Under the pieces are notes generated by a model. That model had not been told where the DNA came from and did no database searches. It was given only the letters and a program-made list of their open reading frames with translations. A stretch of DNA of 16,534 nucleotides from Legionellaceae bacterium (GTDB taxonomy: Bacteria; Pseudomonadota; Gammaproteobacteria; Legionellales; Legionellaceae). The DNA is taken from NCBI GenBank assembly GCA_947470005.1, contig CANISA010000006.1, forward strand, positions 1 to 16,534, in the 5' to 3' direction. Positions 6,260 to 14,976 of the stretch are shown here, in pieces (within the stretch, counting starts at the first letter, position 1; each line of letters starts with the position of its first letter). The position numbers and the translations under genes were made by a program.

Positions 6260-7411
6260 TTAAGCCCGTGCCTTTCTCTTCATTGCCACCTGGTAGGCCA
6301 GCAAAGTAGCCGCCGCACACGCGTCCCACGTAAAAACCGCGGCTCGTTTCTGGCCTCTCTCTTTTAAACGGTGAACCAACGTATCATCCTCGATTAAACG
6401 CATCATGGCTTCGGCAATCAAGACTGGTTCACGTGGATCAACAAGGAGTGCCGCATCACCGGCCACCTCAGGAATCGACGTGGTGTTTGAAGCAATGACC
6501 GGGCAACCTGCGGCAAACGCCTCCAAGACCGGTAAACCAAACCCCTCATACAACGAAAGAAAGGTCAACGCACGTGCGCTGTGCAGTAACGCCATGACAT
6601 CATCCTGTGGCACGTAGTCTAGCCAACGCACGGTCCCTTCATGTTCTCGTTGCCTTAACCTCGGCAGCAACGCCAGAACACCCCACCCATTACGACCCAC
6701 AACAACCAGTGGATGGCGCTTTTGCACAGGCAGTGGAAGTTGCGCGTGCGCATCGAGCAACGTCTCTAGATTTTTACGTGGCTGTAGGGTTCCAATGAAA
6801 AGAAAAAAACCAGACGACAACGCATAACGCCGCAGCACCGCCTCTCGCGCGAGTTCAGGCACGATGGAAAAATAACAGGGATCGACGCCCAATGGCGTCA
6901 CCGAAATCTTATCCGATGAGATGCCAAAATGGGTCATCAAATCGCGCCGGCTGTGTTCTGAAATGGTAATAAGGTGATCAGCTGACAAAATACTGCGCTT
7001 AAACAACCAATTTTTCAACGGACGCAAATCCGCGGAAACCCACTCCGGGTGAATAAAGGGAATCAAGTCCATCACCGTAGCCACGACCGGAACATGGCGT
7101 AACAGTGGAATATAATGATCCGTTGCATGAAATAAATCGCTCGCGCAATCAATACGACGCCGAAACAACGCCGCTTGAACTAAATGAACGGACACACGCG
7201 AGGCAAGTACACCCGGCACACCACAAGGCAAATCCGGTGAATTATTTCCGAACGCAAACGGTGCTATCTGAGCCTCTCCCTGGGTCAATCGTCGTGAAAG
7301 AGCCTCATGAAGTGCTTGTGTATAAACGCCAATCCCATCCAGGTGCCCGTCCGTTACCCCTCGCGCCCAAGCGGTTACTCCATACCCTAGCCGCCGCGGA
7401 TGGTTTATCAT
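6260..7411 (-). CDS. GT4-family glycosyltransferase, WbpY-like (probable rhamnosyl- or mannosyltransferase)
   Basis: This 383-residue enzyme has the two-domain GT-B layout of family 4. The C-terminal half carries FFLFIGTLQPRKNLETLLDA and the donor-binding EX7E motif in YEGFGLPVLEAFAAGCPVIAS, followed by PEVAGDAALLVDP. No transmembrane segment is seen, so it likely works at the inner face of the membrane on a lipid-linked acceptor. Given the gmd, rmd and ABC-exporter neighbours, the likely donor is GDP-D-rhamnose or GDP-mannose, as for WbpY of the P. aeruginosa A-band locus; this is inference. The ATG at 7411 overlaps the rmd stop as TGATG with AAGG upstream, indicating translational coupling. 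A GTG three codons earlier (7420) is the alternative start. Confidence 0.88.
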   Translation of the reverse strand: MINHPRRLGYGVTAWARGVTDGHLDGIGVYTQALHEALSRRLTQGEAQIAPFAFGNNSPDLPCGVPGVLASRVSVHLVQAALFRRRIDCASDLFHATDHYIPLLRHVPVVATVMDLIPFIHPEWVSADLRPLKNWLFKRSILSADHLITISEHSRRDLMTHFGISSDKISVTPLGVDPCYFSIVPELAREAVLRRYALSSGFFLFIGTLQPRKNLETLLDAHAQLPLPVQKRHPLVVVGRNGWGVLALLPRLRQREHEGTVRWLDYVPQDDVMALLHSARALTFLSLYEGFGLPVLEAFAAGCPVIASNTTSIPEVAGDAALLVDPREPVLIAEAMMRLIEDDTLVHRLKERGQKRAAVFTWDACAAATLLAYQVAMKRKARA

Positions 7412-8268
7412 CACGGACACCTTGCCGTAAACATATCCGTTAACGTTTGCAACAGGGGTATCGAGGGTACCTGACCGATTAATTCACGTAGCAAATGATT
7501 ATCCCCACGCAACACCGGTATGTCATTCGCCCGGACAAAAGCAGGGTTCACGCGTACATCAATCGTATAGCCCGCGAGATCATTCATTTGCGCAATAATT
7601 GCGCGAAGCGACGTCGCTCGACCGCTGCACACGTTGACTTTCATGCCACTCACGTTTGACTCAAGTAACGCAAGATAAGCCGATACCACCTCACGCACAT
7701 CTGAAAAATCACGGCTTATGTCTAAATTACCCAACTCAATCACCGGCGCTTGCCGCGCAAAATGACCCACAATTTTAGGAATTAAGAAGCGTTCATCTTG
7801 GCCAACACCGGTGTAATTAAACGGGCGCGTGATGACCATGGGTAAACGCTCGAACCAAGGATTTACCATGTGTTCCATCACTAACTTACTGCACGCGTAA
7901 TGATTCACCGGTGCCGGCATCACGTGCTCATTAATCAAGTCAATCGCAGGTGAACCATAGATATTTGCGCTGCTGGCAATAAGCACCCGTGTTGGCGGCT
8001 TTTTTAACGCATCGATTGCTTCCAACACATGCAATGTACCAAACACATTCACCCGATAGAACGCCTCTAAATCCGCATCCCCCACAAACGATAGGGCGGC
8101 CAAATGAATCACCCAATCAGGCGCAGCCCGCGCGACGACCACCCTGACGGCCTCTTTATCCGTAATATCACAATCCAGCGGCACCACGTTGATGCCTCGC
8201 GCAGCAAGGGCCTCGGCCATCACACACCCAGTGAATCCTGTTGATCCTGTCAGTAACGCTGTTGGCAT
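7411..8268 (-). CDS. rmd: SDR-family sugar-nucleotide reductase, probable GDP-6-deoxy-D-lyxo-4-hexulose reductase
   Basis: Rmd reduces the 4-keto product of Gmd to GDP-D-rhamnose with NAD(P)H. The protein is an extended SDR: the cofactor-binding TGSTGFTG is at residues 7-14, SSAN with the likely catalytic serine is at 99-102, and YACSK (Y124, K128) completes the active site. RPFNYTGVGQDERFLIPKIV, conserved in Rmd-like enzymes, follows. At 285 residues it is a little shorter than P. aeruginosa Rmd. The position directly after gmd supports the assignment. Epimerase/reductase alternatives such as GDP-L-fucose or GDP-talose formation cannot be fully excluded from sequence. AAGAGG precedes the ATG at 8268, 21 bases after gmd ends. 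Confidence 0.82.
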   Translation of the reverse strand: MPTALLTGSTGFTGCVMAEALAARGINVVPLDCDITDKEAVRVVVARAAPDWVIHLAALSFVGDADLEAFYRVNVFGTLHVLEAIDALKKPPTRVLIASSANIYGSPAIDLINEHVMPAPVNHYACSKLVMEHMVNPWFERLPMVITRPFNYTGVGQDERFLIPKIVGHFARQAPVIELGNLDISRDFSDVREVVSAYLALLESNVSGMKVNVCSGRATSLRAIIAQMNDLAGYTIDVRVNPAFVRANDIPVLRGDNHLLRELIGQVPSIPLLQTLTDMFTARCP

Positions 8269-8289
8269 ATCATGCCTCTTCTGCTCTCA

Positions 8290-9324
8290 TTAAAAGGTGT
8301 CACCGCATTGATTCCGGCGTAAGTCCGCATCCACCATCATCTTACACAACTCTTCCAAGGTGATTTTCGCTTCCCATCCTAATTCACGATTGGCTTTTTC
8401 AGGATTGCCAATCAGCAACTCAACCTCAGCCGGACGATAAAACGTTGGATTCACGCGCACCATGACCGCGCCACTCTCTGCATCCAGCCCCTCTTCTTCA
8501 ACGTCAGATCCACGCCACTCAATGTCCATGTTGACGGCTTGAAACGCCAACGTAACAAAATCACGGACAGACTCCGTTCGGTTTGTTGCGAGCACGTAGG
8601 TATCTGGTTTATCCGCTTGCAACATCCGCCACATACCCTCAACATACTCTTTAGCAAACCCCCAATCGCGCTTCGCATCCAGGTTGCCCAACTCAAGCAT
8701 GGATTGCTTGCCTAGCTTTATTTTAGCCACCGAATCCACGATCTTACGCGTCACAAATTCACGTCCACGCAGAGGTGACTCATGATTAAATAAAATGCCG
8801 CTGCTCGCAAAAAGCCCATACGACTCACGGTAATTGATCGTCATCCAATGCGCATAAAGCTTCGCTACGCCATAAGGGCTTCGTGGATAAAATGGCGTGC
8901 TTTCTGTTTGAGGGATAGCCTGAACTTTGCCAAACATCTCAGACGTAGAGGCTTGATAAAAGCGAATAGACGGGTTGACAATGCGAATGGCCTCCAACAA
9001 ATGAACGACCCCAACACCGGTGATTTCAGCGGTGGTTATCGGCTGTTCAAACGAGACCCCCACAAAACTTTGAGCCGCAAGATTGTATACTTCCAGCGCA
9101 CAGGTGTTTTGCAGCAAACGAATACTGGCGGAGAGATCAGTCAAATCATATTCAACCAAGTGAAGGTTAGGGTGATTCTCAATACCTAACTCTTTAATAC
9201 GCCAAAAATTAACCGAGCTGGTTCGGCGGTACGTGCCAAAAACCATGTAGCCTTTGCTTAACAATAATTCGGCTAAATAGGCACCATCTTGCCCTGTAAT
9301 TCCCGTTATGACTGCACGTCGCAC
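8290..9324 (-). CDS. gmd: GDP-mannose 4,6-dehydratase
   Basis: Gmd converts GDP-D-mannose to GDP-4-keto-6-deoxy-D-mannose, the shared precursor of GDP-D-rhamnose and GDP-L-fucose. Seen in the sequence: the NADP-binding GITGQDG (residues 8-14), the characteristic YRRTSSVNFWRI (32-43), the STSEMFG active-site block (126-132) and YGVAK with catalytic Y151 and K155, then NHESPLRGREFVTRKI. At 344 residues it matches the family. The start is a GTG at 9324, decided by an excellent ribosome binding site (AAGGAGGGG, 9331-9339 region) 6 bases upstream and by the immediate MRRAVITGITG N-terminus. The gene overlaps the end of wzt by 19 bases. Confidence 0.96.
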   Translation of the reverse strand: MRRAVITGITGQDGAYLAELLLSKGYMVFGTYRRTSSVNFWRIKELGIENHPNLHLVEYDLTDLSASIRLLQNTCALEVYNLAAQSFVGVSFEQPITTAEITGVGVVHLLEAIRIVNPSIRFYQASTSEMFGKVQAIPQTESTPFYPRSPYGVAKLYAHWMTINYRESYGLFASSGILFNHESPLRGREFVTRKIVDSVAKIKLGKQSMLELGNLDAKRDWGFAKEYVEGMWRMLQADKPDTYVLATNRTESVRDFVTLAFQAVNMDIEWRGSDVEEEGLDAESGAVMVRVNPTFYRPAEVELLIGNPEKANRELGWEAKITLEELCKMMVDADLRRNQCGDTF

Positions 9325-10547
9325 AACTTCCCCTCCTTTATGATTATTTTAGGCTCAAGCCAACACGTTCCAGCAAAATGCCGTTTATTCACGTTAATTA
9401 CATTAAACATGAAGGCTAAGTCTCGCCACTCGTAATTAGCAGACAAATGGGTGTCCGCATCCACCAACGCCGTTTGGATAGAATAAGACCCTACCCCTAA
9501 ATTGGCTTGAAAGGCGATACAAAACTCATACTCCTCATGAAGTCGCGGAGTTTTAATGACTTGCGCTGTATGCCAGGTGTTTGTTCCGTACATGTCTTGG
9601 CCTAAGCGATCTTTAATACCATAGCCAAGCACAAGCCAGTCAATGGGCTCAAATATTTTTACGCGCACACGGAGTTCAACGGCATCGCCCACACCAATCG
9701 TGTCCACGCTCTCCCCTCGACTGTTATGCATGGCGATCGATTGCACGCGAGCCTCCCCTGTCCCGGAGGAGGTTTGCAACTTGCCATTGTCCAGTTGTTG
9801 CACCTGAATGGTGTTGCTTTCTTTTTCGGCAATGAGTGCATTATAGTAATCAAACACGGCTTCTGGAGAGCCATCCTTAATAACCCCGCCTTGCTGCAGC
9901 AATAAAGCACGGCTGCATAACCCCTGAATAGCATTTCGGTCGTGCGAGACGATCAGCAGCGTCGTGCCCTCCGCTTGAAATTCACGAATACGATTAAAGC
10001 TTTTGTGCTGAAAATAAGCATCACCTACGGACAAGGCTTCATCAATAATTAAAAGCTCAGGGCGAGAGGCCGTGGCCAGCGCAAAGGCCACACGCATTTG
10101 CATCCCACTGCTATACGTCCGCATGGGCTCATCAAAATACGTTCCAATTTCAGCAAACGCTTCCACTTGCGGCATCGTTTTCTGGATTTCTGCTTCGCTG
10201 AACCCCATAAGGCCCGCCGCGTGAACCACGTTTTGTCGCCCCGTCAGTTCGGAACTAAATCCCATGCCTAACTCTAAAATGGCCGCAATCCGCCCATGAA
10301 CAACAACGTTCCCTTCCGTTGGCTGTAAGGTACCGGTGATCATCTTTAATAGCGTGCTTTTCCCTGCGCCATTTTGACCCACAAGAGCAATGGACTCTCC
10401 TGCCCTGATCGAAAAATTAATATGACGCAGAATCCAATGTTCTTCTTTTGGCTTAAACCAGGCACCAAACCAACGGGCTACGCGATGCCACTCTGAAGCG
10501 TAGGAGCGATATGATTTACCTAAATTCGTTACTCGCAATAAACTCAT
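9306..10547 (-). CDS. wzt: ABC transporter ATP-binding protein for O-polysaccharide export, with C-terminal glycan-binding domain
   Basis: Wzt powers export of a completed lipid-linked polysaccharide through Wzm. The nucleotide-binding domain covers about residues 1-240: Walker A GQNGAGKS (57-64), signature YSSGM (145-149), Walker B LLIIDE (165-170) and the switch histidine H202. Residues from about 265 to 413 form an extra beta-rich domain (for example WLVLGYGIKDRLGQDMYG and FQANLGVGSYSIQTALVD) typical of Wzt proteins that bind their own glycan, often at a terminal modification. I chose the ATG at 10547, which overlaps the wzm stop as ATGA and begins MSLLRVTNLGK. A 22-residue upstream extension to 10613 would overlap wzm heavily and is unlikely. 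Confidence 0.94.
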   Translation of the reverse strand: MSLLRVTNLGKSYRSYASEWHRVARWFGAWFKPKEEHWILRHINFSIRAGESIALVGQNGAGKSTLLKMITGTLQPTEGNVVVHGRIAAILELGMGFSSELTGRQNVVHAAGLMGFSEAEIQKTMPQVEAFAEIGTYFDEPMRTYSSGMQMRVAFALATASRPELLIIDEALSVGDAYFQHKSFNRIREFQAEGTTLLIVSHDRNAIQGLCSRALLLQQGGVIKDGSPEAVFDYYNALIAEKESNTIQVQQLDNGKLQTSSGTGEARVQSIAMHNSRGESVDTIGVGDAVELRVRVKIFEPIDWLVLGYGIKDRLGQDMYGTNTWHTAQVIKTPRLHEEYEFCIAFQANLGVGSYSIQTALVDADTHLSANYEWRDLAFMFNVINVNKRHFAGTCWLEPKIIIKEGKLCDVQS

Positions 10548-11338
10548 AACACATCCACCATTTCTGGGCTCGCTCGCCGAAAAATAAATAACCCAAGCCC
10601 CAACAGAAGGCATGACAGAAGCGCCATTTCCAGCAAGTGTGAACCATTTGGCGTACGATGATACAAAAATAAATCTTGATACCCTTGAACAAGAGGGTAG
10701 AGTGGGTTGTAACTCAAAAAGTGCTGAAATTTCTCAGGAATAATCGTGAGAGGATAGACAATAGGTGTTGCCCAAAAAAACAACTGCAACAAAATTGGAA
10801 CAAGGTGTGTGATGTCGCGAATAAATACATTCAGCACACCTAAAATAAGACCTACCCCCAAGGAGAAAGCCACAAGCGCCAAGGTCAATACAGGCAACCA
10901 CAGCAACTGCAACGAAGGATAATGTCCGAGCAAAGAAAAAATCAGCAAAATAGCAATAAACAACATGACATTATTCAGCAGGGCTGCACCCACAACAATG
11001 GTGGGCAACGTGATGCGTGGAAATTGCATTTTTTTCATAAGGTTCGCCTGCTCAATAAACAAACTTAAACAGCGCGTGACAATTTCGTTAAATAACGTCC
11101 ACGCAAGCGTCCCGCTCATCAAATAAAGCGCATACGCGTAACGATTATCAATGTTAGGCAACTTAGCCCCCATGACCGTTGACAAGATCAAGGCATAAAT
11201 CAACACCTGTGACAACGGCTGGAGGATCATCCAAAAGCCACCCAGCCTGCTGCGAACAAATTTAATTTTAAATTCATTAACGATGGAACTTACAATAAAA
11301 CCGCGGTAACGCCAAAGCGCGTTAAGTAATCCGAACAT
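10544..11338 (-). CDS. wzm: ABC-2 type O-polysaccharide exporter permease
   Basis: Wzm is the membrane half of the exporter that moves undecaprenyl-linked polysaccharide across the inner membrane. The 264 residues contain six probable transmembrane segments, including LIYALILSTVMG, NVMLFIAILLIFSL, LPVLTLALVAFSLGVGLILG, LLQLFFWATPIVYPLTII and LLSCLLLGLGLFIF. The N-terminal segment VNEFKIKFVRSRLGGFWMIL is a recognised feature of ABC-2 polysaccharide permeases. CAGGGGT lies 7 bases before the ATG at 11338. It is 17 bases after manC and overlaps wzt by 4 bases, as expected for partners made in equal amounts. Confidence 0.94.
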   Translation of the reverse strand: MFGLLNALWRYRGFIVSSIVNEFKIKFVRSRLGGFWMILQPLSQVLIYALILSTVMGAKLPNIDNRYAYALYLMSGTLAWTLFNEIVTRCLSLFIEQANLMKKMQFPRITLPTIVVGAALLNNVMLFIAILLIFSLLGHYPSLQLLWLPVLTLALVAFSLGVGLILGVLNVFIRDITHLVPILLQLFFWATPIVYPLTIIPEKFQHFLSYNPLYPLVQGYQDLFLYHRTPNGSHLLEMALLSCLLLGLGLFIFRRASPEMVDVL

Positions 11339-11355
11339 CTAATACCCCTGGTGAT

Positions 11356-12846
11356 TTACACCTCGACACGCCCATAATTATCTTCAAATCGAACAATGTC
11401 ATCTTCGCCCAAATACTCGCCACTTTGCACCTCAATCATCACGAGCGGAAGCAGGCCTGGGTTCTCCAAGCGGTGCCTATTGCCAGCGGGAATATAGGTG
11501 GACTCGTTGATGCCGACAAGAAATGCCCGATCCCCATTCACGACTTGGGCCATCCCTTGAACAACAATCCAATGCTCACTCCGATGATGGTGCATCTGCA
11601 GACTAAGGCTAGCACCTGGCTTCACTTCAATTCGTTTAATTTTGAAGCGTTCCCCTTCTTCCAACACCGTGTATGTTCCCCAAGGGCGATGCACCGTACG
11701 GTGCAGCTTGTGCACTTGATGTCCTTGTGCTTTTAGTCGCTCGTACACGTGCTTCACGTCCTGCACACATTCTTTATTGGCGACTAATAATGCATCAGGC
11801 GTATCAATAATAATCAGATTATCAACACCCACGGCACCGACAAGGCGATCACGACTATGGATGGTGCAATTGACCGTGTCGTTCAACACGACCTCACCCA
11901 CCACACGATTCCCTTGAGCGTCAGGCTCAGAGAGATCGCCCAACGCGCCCCAAGAACCGATATCACTCCATCCCATTGAGCAAGGCACAACCGCGAGCGC
12001 TGGAGAAAATTCAGCGCCTTGCACAGACAAAGGCTCCATGACCGCATAATCAAAGGAGACCTCGGGCACTTGACCAAAACAAACCGAATCAAGATCAATA
12101 CGCGTGTTGTTCGCCGTCTGGCTCGTTGTTGATGCATCAAAACACACCAAGGACGTTGCCAAAATCTCAGGACAAACGCGTGCCATTTTTTCAAGCACGC
12201 TGCCCGCTGTGAAACAAAACATGCCGGCGTTCCAAAGGTAATTCCCCGACTCCACGTACGCCTGGGCGCACGATAAGCTAGGTTTTTCCACAAAACGTTG
12301 CACACGAAACCCTGCGGGGACCAATGCATCTTGATTAAGACCCATCGGTGATAGAGGATCCACCTCAATGTAGCCAAATCCGGTCTCCGGACTATCTGGC
12401 TGTATACCAAAGGTAACTAGACAGCCCGTACGAGCCAAAGCAATCGCTCTATCCACCGCAAGAAGAAAGGCTTCTTGCACTTGAATTAGGTGATCTGCGG
12501 CCAAAATCAACATGACCGCATCGTCCCCGTATCGATTGGCCACGTGCCGAGCGGCTATCGCAATCGCTCCCGCGGTGTTTCGTCCAAAGGGTTCAAGAAT
12601 ATAACTTGTTTTAATTTTTTGCTGATTGACTTCCGCGTACTCATCTTGAATTTTGAAAAATAACTCCCGATTTGTCACCGTTAAAAGATCAGTCGCACCG
12701 GGGATGCTTAAGCCCCTGAGAAATGCTTTTTGCAGCAAGCTTTGGCCATCATTGAGACGAATAAACGGCTTCGGGTGAAGCGCTCTGGAAACAGGCCACA
12801 AACGTGCTCCTGCCCCGCCACACAATACAGTTGGAATAATGTGCAT
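11356..12846 (-). CDS. manC: Bifunctional mannose-1-phosphate guanylyltransferase / mannose-6-phosphate isomerase
   Basis: This 496-residue enzyme is of the type II PMI-GMP family (ManC, AlgA, WbpW). It joins mannose-1-phosphate and GTP to form GDP-mannose and often also isomerises fructose-6-phosphate to mannose-6-phosphate. The N-terminal nucleotidyltransferase signature GGAGARLWPVSRALHPKPF is at residues 10-28, and FVEKPSL follows in the mid region. The C-terminal cupin domain carries the metal-binding QMHHHRSEHW, and FGRNTAGAIAIAA is also present. AGAGGA stands 5 bases before the ATG at 12846. It supplies the substrate of gmd and sits 14 bases after the first glycosyltransferase gene of the cluster. 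No separate manB (phosphomannomutase) is in the window. Confidence 0.95.
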   Translation of the reverse strand: MHIIPTVLCGGAGARLWPVSRALHPKPFIRLNDGQSLLQKAFLRGLSIPGATDLLTVTNRELFFKIQDEYAEVNQQKIKTSYILEPFGRNTAGAIAIAARHVANRYGDDAVMLILAADHLIQVQEAFLLAVDRAIALARTGCLVTFGIQPDSPETGFGYIEVDPLSPMGLNQDALVPAGFRVQRFVEKPSLSCAQAYVESGNYLWNAGMFCFTAGSVLEKMARVCPEILATSLVCFDASTTSQTANNTRIDLDSVCFGQVPEVSFDYAVMEPLSVQGAEFSPALAVVPCSMGWSDIGSWGALGDLSEPDAQGNRVVGEVVLNDTVNCTIHSRDRLVGAVGVDNLIIIDTPDALLVANKECVQDVKHVYERLKAQGHQVHKLHRTVHRPWGTYTVLEEGERFKIKRIEVKPGASLSLQMHHHRSEHWIVVQGMAQVVNGDRAFLVGINESTYIPAGNRHRLENPGLLPLVMIEVQSGEYLGEDDIVRFEDNYGRVEV

Positions 12847-12860
12847 GAAATCCTCTGCGT

Positions 12861-13991
12861 CTATGCTCTATTATTTTTTTTATGTACGACATCGAGATAC
12901 AGTTTTTCGTACGCCTTGACCATTTGATTCCCGGTAAAAAACTCCAAATAGCGCGCTTCTGCCTGCTGACCCATGGCCTCATTGATCGCTGGATTATCCC
13001 AAACAAAAGCCATGGCCTTTCGAAGCGCAATTGGATCATTCGGGGGGACGACCAAGCCTGTTTTTCCATCAAGATTAATGTAACTCGTTCCCGTGCCAAT
13101 TTCAGATGAAATCAGAGCTTTGCCAAACATCGCCCCTTCAAGTAACGATACACCAAATGCTTCTGAACGTAAATGAGAAGGGAAGACCAGGCAGGTGCAT
13201 AGCTGCAAAAGCGTCGTTTTATCCAGGTCAGACAACGCTCCCAAAAAATGAAGGTTCGTTAAGTTCAACGCTTTCGCACGTGCTTTTAATTCCACCTCGA
13301 TGGGTCCTGTTCCCACCAGCACAACAGGATAGGTCGTCTGTTGAATCGCCTCCAATAAAATATGCAACCCTTTGTAATAGCGCATGACGCCAACAAACAA
13401 GAAAAATCGCTCACCCAAACGACCTCGCCAATACGCCTTCAGTTCTTCTGTAGGAACAGGGTAACTGTTTTTATTAAGTCCAATAGGGATCACGGTCACT
13501 TTCTGTTGATGCTGTTGAAGAACCTCGCTGCTTGCCAAATAATTCGGAGAAGTCGCGACGAGCTGATCAACCGAGCTCAAAAAATAGTTCATCAATGGCC
13601 GATAAAAACGAAGCATTTGCTTTTGCCGAACAATATCGGAGTGATACGTCATAATGGACGGTTTTTTAATCCGCCAAAGACCATGCATCATGTCCGCAAA
13701 CGGCCAAGGAAAATGATAATGAATCAGATCATATTGCTTCGCTAGCTTTCCAAAATCACGTAACAAAGAATAAGACATGGCATTAGAGGAAAAACAGGCA
13801 TCTTCTTTATAGCGAATGTTCTTGATGCCGAACTCATTCAGGTGGGTCTGATGCGACTTTTTAGACAGTGACACCACCGTATGATTAAAATCTGAGGTGG
13901 CATCAGTCATTGCAATTTGTGCAATAACTTGCTCGACACCACCGAAGGTGTCGCTTAAAAACGTTTTATAGACATGAAGTGTGTTTATCAT
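12861..13991 (-). CDS. GT4-family glycosyltransferase, WbpZ/WbdC-like
   Basis: The 376 residues form a GT-B family 4 enzyme. An N-terminal LHVYKTFLSDTFGGVEQVI contains the glycine-rich acceptor-side loop, YDLIHYHFPWPFAD follows, and the C-terminal half has FFLFVGVMRYYKGLHILLEA and the EX7E motif in EAFGVSLLEGAMFGKALIS. The N-terminal and mid sequences recall WbpZ of P. aeruginosa and WbdC of E. coli O8/O9, which add the first mannose or rhamnose to the lipid-linked GlcNAc primer. That role is inferred here. It is the first gene of the glycan cluster, 47 bases after psd. TAGAAT (minus strand, 14002-14007) could be a -10 box, but no good -35 partner is visible. Confidence 0.88.
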   Translation of the reverse strand: MINTLHVYKTFLSDTFGGVEQVIAQIAMTDATSDFNHTVVSLSKKSHQTHLNEFGIKNIRYKEDACFSSNAMSYSLLRDFGKLAKQYDLIHYHFPWPFADMMHGLWRIKKPSIMTYHSDIVRQKQMLRFYRPLMNYFLSSVDQLVATSPNYLASSEVLQQHQQKVTVIPIGLNKNSYPVPTEELKAYWRGRLGERFFLFVGVMRYYKGLHILLEAIQQTTYPVVLVGTGPIEVELKARAKALNLTNLHFLGALSDLDKTTLLQLCTCLVFPSHLRSEAFGVSLLEGAMFGKALISSEIGTGTSYINLDGKTGLVVPPNDPIALRKAMAFVWDNPAINEAMGQQAEARYLEFFTGNQMVKAYEKLYLDVVHKKNNRA

Positions 13992-14038
13992 CTGCGGCGC
14001 GATTCTACCATCGACCTAACGAGTAAGATAGATGAGCC

Positions 14039-14905
14039 TCATTGAAAATTCCCCAGCGCCTGACCCATCTGAATACGAGAACCCGCGTGTAACGAATGTT
14101 CCCACTGCACACGTGCCCCCTCCGAAAACAAAAGAATGACGGTTGATCCTAATTTAAAATAGCCCATTTCATCTAATTTTTGAAACGTCGTGTTCACCGT
14201 AGTGTCTGCGCCATAGGTAAACGACCGGCGCTGATGACTTCGCGGCAAATCGCCATGCCATGGCGTTCCAATCGCACCCACAACGGTTGCCCCAACCAAG
14301 ACCATGGCCATGGGCCCCACCGCCGTATCAAAAAAAACAACCAAACGTTCATTGCGCGCAAACAACCGAGGAATAACCCGGGTGGTTGCCGGCTGCACGG
14401 AAAACAACGTGCCTGGAACGTGGACCATCGCCTGAAGAACTGCATCCATAGGCAAGTGTACACGATGATAATCCTTCGGAGATAAATACAGTGTTGCAAA
14501 CGCCCCGCCATGAAACAAGGCGCTTCGTGCAGGGTCAGACGCCAACAGGGAATCAACGTCATAATAACGCCCTTTCGCTTGAAGCATTTGGCCTTGATGG
14601 ATGGAGCCCAGCTCACTAACATAGCCATCGACCGGGGATACCAGATCGGCTGCCGCCACCGGGCGCGCGCCCGGCTTTAACTGACGAATAAAAAATGCAT
14701 TGAAATTTGGGTACTGATCAGGTCGCTCCTCAAGGGCTTCCTGCATGTCCACCTCGTATTTACCAATAAACCAACGAATTAAATAATTTTTAATGGCCGG
14801 GATCTCAACCTGAGCCATGTACCCTCCAAACGCGGTGAGCGCCTGTTTAGGTAAGAGGTATTGCAGCATCGTTTTTAAATAATCAGCACACACATGGCAC
14901 CACAT
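14039..14905 (-). CDS. psd: Phosphatidylserine decarboxylase
   Basis: Psd makes phosphatidylethanolamine from phosphatidylserine at the inner membrane. It is made as a proenzyme that cleaves itself at LGST to create a pyruvoyl group. The sequence shows FNAFFIRQLKPGARPV, VSPVDG (catalytic aspartate), YLSPKDYHRVHLP (catalytic histidine), FARNERLVVFFDT, and FKLGSTVILLF near the C-terminus with the self-cleavage serine, so the D-H-S set is complete. The start is uncertain: the ATG at 14905 (288 residues), a GTG at 14893 or an ATG at 14869 are possible, none with a clear ribosome binding site. The E. coli N-terminus best fits 14893 or 14905. It is divergent from dotD and heads the long minus-strand run. 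Confidence 0.94.
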   Translation of the reverse strand: MWCHVCADYLKTMLQYLLPKQALTAFGGYMAQVEIPAIKNYLIRWFIGKYEVDMQEALEERPDQYPNFNAFFIRQLKPGARPVAAADLVSPVDGYVSELGSIHQGQMLQAKGRYYDVDSLLASDPARSALFHGGAFATLYLSPKDYHRVHLPMDAVLQAMVHVPGTLFSVQPATTRVIPRLFARNERLVVFFDTAVGPMAMVLVGATVVGAIGTPWHGDLPRSHQRRSFTYGADTTVNTTFQKLDEMGYFKLGSTVILLFSEGARVQWEHSLHAGSRIQMGQALGNFQ

Positions 14906-14923
14906 AAAATTAATCAAGCGTGA

Positions 14924-14951
14924 ATCATACCGATAAAATGACTGGGTTCAA
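14924..14951 (-). promoter_or_regulatory. Predicted sigma70 promoter for psd and possibly the whole minus-strand run
   Basis: On the minus strand TTGAAC (14946-14951) and TATGAT (14924-14929) are 16 bases apart, a good sigma70 match. The predicted start point at about 14917 rules out the TTG start at that position and supports a psd start further downstream. Confidence 0.5.
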
Positions 14952-14976
14952 ATGCCTTTTCATATCGAAGCACCAC

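Noticed and set aside
10548..10613. N-terminal extension of wzt to 10613
   Set aside because: It would overlap wzm by 70 bases; the ATG at 10547 gives the normal Wzt N-terminus and an ATGA coupling with wzm.
11883..12410. Long second open frame inside manC (same strand, other frame)
   Set aside because: It lies wholly within manC, which has a full set of family motifs; the alternative peptide is rich in Trp, Arg and Cys and matches no family.
13992..14038. Promoter or terminator in the psd / glycosyltransferase gap
   Set aside because: Only a lone TAGAAT-like -10 box is visible on the minus strand, with no good -35 partner and no stable hairpin with a T-run.
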